Assembly (NCBI GenBank): GCA_021812745.1 | Contig: JAKAMS010000159.1 | Span: 1-6,169 of the forward strand | DNA: 6,169 bases | Direction: 5' to 3' | Source of the DNA: Bacteroidota bacterium | Lineage (GTDB): Bacteria > Bacteroidota > Ignavibacteria > Ignavibacteriales > Melioribacteraceae | Part shown: positions 1 through 3,887 of the stretch, in pieces | How positions within the stretch are numbered: position 1 is the first letter of the stretch | Layout: each line of letters starts with the position of its first letter | Made by a program: the position numbers and the translations under genes | Notes under the pieces: generated by a model | Databases searched by the model: none | Told to the model about the DNA's origin: nothing | The model's input: the letters and a program-made list of their open reading frames with translations, nothing else

Positions 1-54
1 TATGGTAGATTGAAAAGCGGCAAGCAAGTTTGCATTGACTGCGCTGCTAAATAA
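1..54 (+). CDS. C-terminal tail of an upstream protein with a zinc-ribbon-like Cys pair (partial)
   Basis: Frame 1 is open from the first base to a TAA at 52-54 and reads as 17 residues, YGRLKSGKQVCIDCAAK. The end has the look of the last half of a small zinc ribbon: a basic 'SGK' turn, a hydrophobic residue, then Cys-x2-Cys followed by Ala-Ala-Lys. Similar 'GK-x-x-C-x-x-C-A' tails close FmdE-type proteins and several treble-clef or DksA-like fingers, so the first Cys pair would lie upstream of the window. The other two forward frames stop within the first dozen bases. The function cannot be decided from 17 residues. It lies on the same strand as the following genes but is separated from them by 147 bases carrying two inverted repeats, so it is probably a different transcription unit. 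Confidence 0.5.
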   Translation, partial: YGRLKSGKQVCIDCAAK

Positions 55-80
55 AAGTTCTTTAATAGATTGAAAACAAC

Positions 81-101
81 GGAGCGGCAAGGCGCCGCTC
101 C
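81..101. repeat. GC-rich hairpin, copy 1 of a repeated intergenic element
   Basis: A perfect 8-bp stem, GGAGCGGC (81-88) and GCCGCTCC (94-101), encloses the 5-base loop AAGGC. It is almost entirely G/C inside very AT-rich flanks. The same stem with a different loop occurs at 734-754, and both copies have AAAACA just upstream and TAAATAAA a few bases downstream. It sits 26 bases after the stop codon of the upstream gene, where an mRNA 3'-end hairpin would be expected. No run of T follows it on the + strand, so a classic intrinsic terminator is not supported. It may instead stabilise the 3' end of the mRNA or belong to a dispersed REP-like palindrome family. Confidence 0.75.
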
Positions 102-116
102 ACGTAAATAAACAAT

Positions 117-170
117 GTATAAATTATGCATATAACGGATTTGCGTGAACAAATCCCGCATAATCTATAC
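117..170. repeat. Imperfect 54-base inverted repeat upstream of the barrel gene
   Basis: The outer arms are GTATAAATTATGC (117-129) and GCATAATCTATAC (158-170). They are complementary over 13 positions with one mismatch (A122 against C165). Inside lies a second perfect 7-bp stem, GGATTTG (137-143) and CAAATCC (150-156), with the loop CGTGAA. Between the two stems are 7 unpaired bases on the left and 1 on the right. The left arm also contains the palindrome TATGCATA (125-132). The element ends 20 bases before the ribosome binding site of the gene at 202. It could be an operator, a 5'-leader stem-loop or a small palindromic insertion. I see no obvious target-site duplication beside it. Confidence 0.6.
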
Positions 171-171
171 T
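141..171 (+). promoter_or_regulatory. Weak sigma70-like promoter candidate for the barrel gene
   Basis: TATACT (166-171) matches five of six bases of the -10 consensus. The best hexamer upstream, TTGCGT (141-146), matches only three of six -35 bases, and the spacer is 19 bases, longer than ideal. If used, transcription would start near 178 and give a leader of about 24 bases containing only the ribosome binding site. The -10 overlaps the right arm of the inverted repeat at 117-170, which would allow a regulator to block it there. No convincing Bacteroidetes-type TAnnTTTG element was found. The call is tentative. Confidence 0.22.
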
Positions 172-201
172 CCAAAATAACCAAATAAAAGGAGTAATAA
201 A

Positions 202-714
202 ATGAAGAAGTTATTATTCACCTTGCTAAGCGTTATGATGTTAGTTGGTATTTCAAACGCACAATCATTAAAAAGTTCAAACATCTTGAGCTTGGGAACT
301 CAATTGAATTTTCCAATGAGCGATTTCTCTAATGTAGCAAGCACGGGCTGGGGAGTTACCGGACAGTATGAATTTCATCTTGGCGGCGCTTGGAACGGAA
401 CATTAACAAGCGGTTACTTAGGATTTGCAGAAAGCAATGGTTACAGTTATTCGGCTGTTCCATTAGTTGTTGGAACCAAACTTTACTTTGTAAGCGGCTG
501 GTATGGAATGGTTGAAACCGGTTTACATTTTTACAGCTTTACAGGACCACAAAATATTTCCGATTCAAAAACCGAATGGGGTTTCAGCGTAGGAACCGGT
601 TACGCAATTCCTTTAAGCGAAAATGTTGGGCTTGATCTTTCAACAAAATACCAATACAACGGAGATAATCTGAGTTATTGGAATACATACGTAAGCGTAA
701 TGTTTGGACTATAA
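202..714 (+). CDS. Small outer-membrane beta-barrel protein with signal peptide
   Basis: This is a 170-residue exported protein, probably a small outer-membrane barrel of the OmpA/OmpX-like kind. Residues 1-20 form a standard signal peptide: basic MKK, a hydrophobic core, and likely cleavage at Ser-Asn-Ala before Gln21. The mature part alternates polar and hydrophobic or aromatic residues in short strands broken by Gly/Asn/Ser turns, for example around 28-38, 49-60, 66-76, 84-96, 100-112, 125-136 and 141-152. It ends in the strand YVSVMFGL, with aromatic and hydrophobic residues at alternate places as in the C-terminal signal recognised by the BAM machinery. About 150 mature residues suits an 8-stranded barrel. 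There are no Cys residues. GGAG at 191-194 lies 7 bases before this ATG and fixes the start. No peptidoglycan-binding domain is present. Its role (structural, pore or adhesion) cannot be told. It is separated from the next gene by a 67-base gap with a hairpin, so it may be expressed apart from the efflux operon. Confidence 0.8.
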   Translation: MKKLLFTLLSVMMLVGISNAQSLKSSNILSLGTQLNFPMSDFSNVASTGWGVTGQYEFHLGGAWNGTLTSGYLGFAESNGYSYSAVPLVVGTKLYFVSGWYGMVETGLHFYSFTGPQNISDSKTEWGFSVGTGYAIPLSENVGLDLSTKYQYNGDNLSYWNTYVSVMFGL

Positions 715-733
715 TTTACAAAATATAAAAACA

Positions 734-754
734 GGAGCGGCTGCATGCCGCTCC
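734..754. repeat. GC-rich hairpin, copy 2 of a repeated intergenic element
   Basis: The stem GGAGCGGC (734-741) and GCCGCTCC (747-754) is identical to that at 81-101, but the 5-base loop is TGCAT instead of AAGGC. Conserved arms with a changed loop, plus shared flanks (AAAACA before, AC then TAAATAAA after), argue that these are two copies of one element rather than chance. It lies 20 bases after the stop codon of the barrel gene. On the + strand no T run follows it; on the - strand it would be followed by a T-rich stretch, but no - strand gene ends here. A partial terminator or mRNA-stability role between the barrel gene and the next gene is plausible. Confidence 0.75.
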
Positions 755-770
755 ACTATTAAATAAAAAA

Positions 771-774
771 GGAG
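771..774 (+). promoter_or_regulatory. Ribosome binding site deciding the start at 782
   Basis: GGAG preceded by a run of A lies 7 bases before the ATG at 782. An alternative in-frame ATG at 794 (Met5) would be 19 bases away, which is too far, so the longer N-terminus is preferred. The spacing and sequence match the site before the barrel gene (AAAAGGAG, 7-base spacer). Confidence 0.7.
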
Positions 775-781
775 TTCTAAA

Positions 782-1498
782 ATGTTGAATGGAATGAAAT
801 CCCGCTTTGCGGGTAAAAAATTATTTATTCTTTCTTTCATAATCGGGTTGATGGCAACAACAATTTTTGCGCAATCATCATTTGATAAAGAAGCTTCCGG
901 CTTTCATAAAAAAGCGGTGATGGTATGCGGAACAATGAAAGCGGCAAATCCAACCGAACAGCAAGTGTCAAATGTTATATCAGCAGCCGCTACCGAGTTG
1001 GAATCTTTAACACAAAAATTTAAAAATAATCCACCGGCTGAATATAAGAACGATCCATTATGGGCAAGTTATTTTGACGACTTTGCCGATAACCTATCGC
1101 TTGTAAAAACATTAGCCGCTCAAAAGGATTATAAAATAGCCGCAAAATATTGCAGCACATTCTGCCAAATATTTGGAAGGATACACAGAAACAACGGAAC
1201 AGTTGATTTAACCGACATGCTTTTTGTCCTTAACATGCAAATGAAATTAACTACCGATATGGCAAACGCCGGCAATATGAAACTTGCAAAGGAAAACGGC
1301 GTAATGATAAAAAAGATGCTAGAACAAACTACCGAAAAAGTAAAACACACTGAAAACTTTGAACCACAGTTCGCATCAATAAATAAAACAGCAACTGAGT
1401 GGATAAAAGCGATTGAAAGCAGTGACGCTAAAGCAGCAAATAATTTATACGCAACTTTCTCGGCGGAATTTCCAAAACCATTTATCGCTTCCATGTAA
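782..1498 (+). CDS. Exported helical protein of unknown function with a Cys/His cluster
   Basis: I do not recognise this 238-residue protein. Residues 1-30 form a long signal peptide: a basic n-region (Lys6, Arg8, Lys12, Lys13), a hydrophobic core at about 14-27, and probable cleavage at Ile-Phe-Ala before Gln31. There is no lipobox Cys. The mature part looks almost wholly alpha-helical, with amphipathic stretches at about 33-53, 57-82, 92-114, 116-134, 141-165, 166-188, 195-213 and 214-226, as in a helical bundle. The three Cys are at 49, 124 and 128. Cys124-x3-Cys128-x6-His135 sits on one helix and is followed by Asn-Asn-Gly-Thr; with His42 and Cys49 this could bind a metal or form disulfides. 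It is not a CxxCH haem c site, although the overall look recalls cytochrome c'-like bundles. The stop lies 27 bases before the TolC-type gene, which has its own strong SD, so co-transcription with the efflux genes is likely. A periplasmic role tied to efflux or metal stress is a guess from context. Confidence 0.75.
   Translation: MLNGMKSRFAGKKLFILSFIIGLMATTIFAQSSFDKEASGFHKKAVMVCGTMKAANPTEQQVSNVISAAATELESLTQKFKNNPPAEYKNDPLWASYFDDFADNLSLVKTLAAQKDYKIAAKYCSTFCQIFGRIHRNNGTVDLTDMLFVLNMQMKLTTDMANAGNMKLAKENGVMIKKMLEQTTEKVKHTENFEPQFASINKTATEWIKAIESSDAKAANNLYATFSAEFPKPFIASM
801..813. other. Short hairpin within the start of the unknown exported gene
   Basis: CCCGC (801-805) and GCGGG (809-813) form a perfect 5-bp G/C stem with the loop TTT, starting 19 bases after the A of the ATG. 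It encodes part of the basic n-region of the signal peptide (Ser7 to Gly11). Seven of the nine bases that follow are A. Structure this close to the start could slow initiation or early elongation. The 9-base string AAATCCCGC that opens it (797-805) also occurs at 151-159 in the inverted repeat upstream of the barrel gene. This may be chance. Confidence 0.4.
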
Positions 1499-1525
1499 GA
1501 AAAATTTTAATTAAAGGAGGCAGCA

Positions 1526-2809
1526 ATGCTAAAAAAAATAACAATTCTTCTTTTCATCCCGCTGATGTTGTTTGGTCAGGAAGTAAAGAATATAGGAGCG
1601 CTCTTCGATTCATTAAAAACGCATCCGCAAAGTATGAGCGATGAAATTAATTTAGAGCAAGCCGATGCGGGAAAGAGTATGGCTCATAGTTATCTTTTTC
1701 CCAACATAGACATATTTGGAAGATATGACTATTACTCTAAAGCGACGGGAATACTGCCATTGCCGCCAAATGAAATGTTCACATTAATAAAAGACCCGTC
1801 GCTGACGCAGCCGTTCAGTCAAAATGTTTATCGAATCGGAGCCGCCGTTTCGATGCCGATTTTTGTGAAATCAATATTTACGATGGCATCAAAAACTTCG
1901 ATGATGTATAAATCAGCCGAAGACAAAAAATATATTAATCTGTTGAAGAATGAAGCGATGATTGTGAGCTTGAACTCCAACTTAGCTTATATAGACGCGT
2001 TGGGAACGGCTCTGGAACAAAAGAAAAATTCTTTATTGAAGACAAAAGAGTTTGTAACAATCAAAGTAAATAACGGACGCGCTCCGGAATCAGCTTTGCT
2101 AAAAATAAATAACGGCGTTAATGAAGTGGGCGTAATGAAAAATGATCTTTCGCTGCAACGCGAAGAAGTCCTTGCCGGAATTAGAACATTAACGGGAGTA
2201 TCATTAAAAAATTTTCTAGCGATGACGCAAACCGGAAATTATCATGATGGAGAAATAAAAGCGCTCGATCCATTAAAAGAAAAATTGGAAGCCGATAGGT
2301 TAGGTCACCGCGCAGAAGTAGAAAAATTATTTCCTATGCTTGCTCTGCAAGGAAATTTTAACAGAGGATTTGCAACCGCTTATAATAACAATAAGGACAT
2401 TGCCGAAAATTATTACACAATCGGTTTGGTGTTAAAAATCCCTTTGCTTGCAATGGATCAATACGCACAAATAAGCAGAAGCGCTGTGGAAGTTAAAGCA
2501 TCCCAAAATGAATTTGATAAAATGAGTCTTGAACTTTCTTCACAAGCCGAGCAACTGCAAAGAAGTCTTCCGTTAATTGAAAGCTCGATAGAACTTTACA
2601 AAAGCAGCATCAAAGACAAAGAAGAATTATTGAAGATAGCAAAGGTAAGTTATCAATCGGATCAAATGACGATGGAAGATTACTTGAAATACGAAGACGA
2701 TCTTGTTCTTGAAAAATCAAAATTATTTAAAGCGCAGGCGCAAAAGTGGCAGACGCTAGTTAAGCTTGCCGTTATTTATGGAAACAGCATAGAGGAGATA
2801 GTAAAATGA
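1526..2809 (+). CDS. TolC-family outer-membrane efflux protein
   Basis: This is the outer-membrane channel of a tripartite pump, 427 residues, the usual size for the outer-membrane efflux protein family. Residues 1-17 are a signal peptide (MLKK, hydrophobic core, cleavage near Phe-Gly before Gln18). No lipobox Cys is seen, unlike OprM-type members. The family's internal duplication is visible. Repeat one has a helix at about 36-56, the strand region 57-70 beginning 'LFPNIDIFGRYDY', a second strand at 101-112 ending 'VSMPIF', then long helices at 123-180 and 187-222. Repeat two has a helix at about 250-268, 'LFPMLALQGNFNRGF' (268-282), the strand 'YYTIGLVLKIPLL' (296-308), then helices 312-373 and 382-418. 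Both repeats show the typical Pro before the first strand and near the end of the second. The SD AGGAGG (1515-1520), 5 bases before the ATG, is the strongest in the window. The stop TGA overlaps the next ATG (ATGA at 2806-2809), giving translational coupling with the adaptor. The substrate is not readable from this part. Confidence 0.93.
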   Translation: MLKKITILLFIPLMLFGQEVKNIGALFDSLKTHPQSMSDEINLEQADAGKSMAHSYLFPNIDIFGRYDYYSKATGILPLPPNEMFTLIKDPSLTQPFSQNVYRIGAAVSMPIFVKSIFTMASKTSMMYKSAEDKKYINLLKNEAMIVSLNSNLAYIDALGTALEQKKNSLLKTKEFVTIKVNNGRAPESALLKINNGVNEVGVMKNDLSLQREEVLAGIRTLTGVSLKNFLAMTQTGNYHDGEIKALDPLKEKLEADRLGHRAEVEKLFPMLALQGNFNRGFATAYNNNKDIAENYYTIGLVLKIPLLAMDQYAQISRSAVEVKASQNEFDKMSLELSSQAEQLQRSLPLIESSIELYKSSIKDKEELLKIAKVSYQSDQMTMEDYLKYEDDLVLEKSKLFKAQAQKWQTLVKLAVIYGNSIEEIVK

Positions 2810-3885
2810 TAAACTTATTTCATAGACTGGCAGCAATATCCAAGGGGATAAAAATTGGAATCGGGATTTCGATTTTAATAATAATTGCCGCAATCTTTGT
2901 CTTAGTGAGAGCAAAGAAAGCAGAGGAAGCATTGCCTTCCGCAAAGACATATGCCATTACCGTGTCAACAATTAAAGCTCAGCAGCAACAAGTTAAACTA
3001 ACACTGCCTTATTTAGCGCAAACGCAAAACGACATGGATGTAAATCTTGCCTCGAAGATAGCGGCGCGTGTTGAGTATGTAAAAAACAGCGGTTCGTTTG
3101 TTAGAAAGGGAGAAATAATTGCCCGACTTGATGCAACCACAATTGAAGCAAACAAATCAAGCGTTCAATCTCAACTATTAGCCGCAAAGACTGCGCTTAA
3201 AAATTTAGAAGCCACACACAAAAGAACTTTAGAACTTTTAGCGGTGAAGGGCGCTTCGATAGAGCAATCTGAAATGGAAGAAAGCCAGCTAGCGGAACTA
3301 AGAGCCAAAGTTGAAGCATCAACACAAAATTTGAATGACGCTACAAATAATCTTTCTTACGCAATTATAAAATCTCCGGTTGACGGACAGATTTCAAGAA
3401 ATATAGTTAACGCAGGAGACATGATAATGCCGGGGCAACCAGTAGCAACTTTAAGCGCGAACAGCGATTTTTATTTGATGCTATACGTTCCAGCCGATAT
3501 ACAAGTTTACAGCGTCAATGTTGGAGATAAAAATTATAAAGCAATTCCTTTGAATACAACGCTAAACGGATTATCGGCTTACAAAGTAAATGTTGAAGCT
3601 CATGGAATGACAACGGGCGAACGCGTTGAAGTTAATGTTGAAGTTTATAACGGCAACGCAATTAAAATTCCGGTTGACGCGATTCTGAATAGAGACGGTA
3701 TGAGTTATGTTTTTGTAAAGGAGAATGACAAAGCGGTCGCGACAAAAATAAATATTATTCAAACAGGCGAGGACGGAGTTGTAATCGGAAACAATGAACT
3801 ATCGGGTAAAGAACTTGTTGTTGCCAAGCAGGATATTCTTCTTACACTTCTTAGCGGTGCAAGAATTAAAACAGAGGAGAGATAA
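2806..3885 (+). CDS. Periplasmic adaptor subunit of an RND efflux pump (HlyD/AcrA-like)
   Basis: This 359-residue protein joins the RND transporter to the TolC-type channel. Residues 15-35 are one hydrophobic segment flanked by Lys/Arg, with no lipobox Cys, so it is an uncleaved inner-membrane anchor rather than the lipid anchor of AcrA. The order of parts is typical: a first half-lipoyl motif at about 84-111 (pattern '..G.FVRKGEIIARLDA'), a coiled-coil hairpin at about 112-184 rich in Ala/Leu/Glu/Lys, the second lipoyl half at 185-217 ('IIKSPVDGQIS...' then 'GDMIMPGQPVATL'), a beta-barrel domain at about 220-283, and a membrane-proximal domain at about 285-345 beginning 'IKIPVDAIL'. The length suits the family. 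GGAG (2794-2797) lies 8 bases before the ATG, which overlaps the previous stop by 4 bases. Two bases separate its TAA from the transporter ATG, so all three pump genes should be made together. It probably works as a hexamer or dimeric repeats, as known for relatives. Confidence 0.94.
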   Translation: MINLFHRLAAISKGIKIGIGISILIIIAAIFVLVRAKKAEEALPSAKTYAITVSTIKAQQQQVKLTLPYLAQTQNDMDVNLASKIAARVEYVKNSGSFVRKGEIIARLDATTIEANKSSVQSQLLAAKTALKNLEATHKRTLELLAVKGASIEQSEMEESQLAELRAKVEASTQNLNDATNNLSYAIIKSPVDGQISRNIVNAGDMIMPGQPVATLSANSDFYLMLYVPADIQVYSVNVGDKNYKAIPLNTTLNGLSAYKVNVEAHGMTTGERVEVNVEVYNGNAIKIPVDAILNRDGMSYVFVKENDKAVATKINIIQTGEDGVVIGNNELSGKELVVAKQDILLTLLSGARIKTEER

Positions 3886-3887
3886 CC

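Noticed and set aside
710..715. TATAAT overlapping the stop codon of the barrel gene, as a -10 for the next gene
   Set aside because: There is no acceptable -35: the hexamer 17 bases upstream (ATACGT) is poor and TTGGAA (678-683) is 26 bases away. A match in AT-rich sequence alone is weak.
734..768. Intrinsic terminator after the barrel gene
   Set aside because: The stem is good, but the + strand after it reads ACTATTAAATAAA, not a T run. It is kept as a repeat hairpin with an uncertain role.
902..1186. Haem c binding site in the unknown exported protein
   Set aside because: The Cys residues are spaced C-x3-C, with His six residues after the second Cys. There is no CxxCH, so a c-type cytochrome is not supported.
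1129..1494. A 121-codon open frame on the - strand
   Set aside because: It lies wholly within the unknown exported gene, has no ribosome binding site of the type used by the other genes, and its translation looks like a low-complexity reverse shadow. The + frame has a signal peptide and a good SD.
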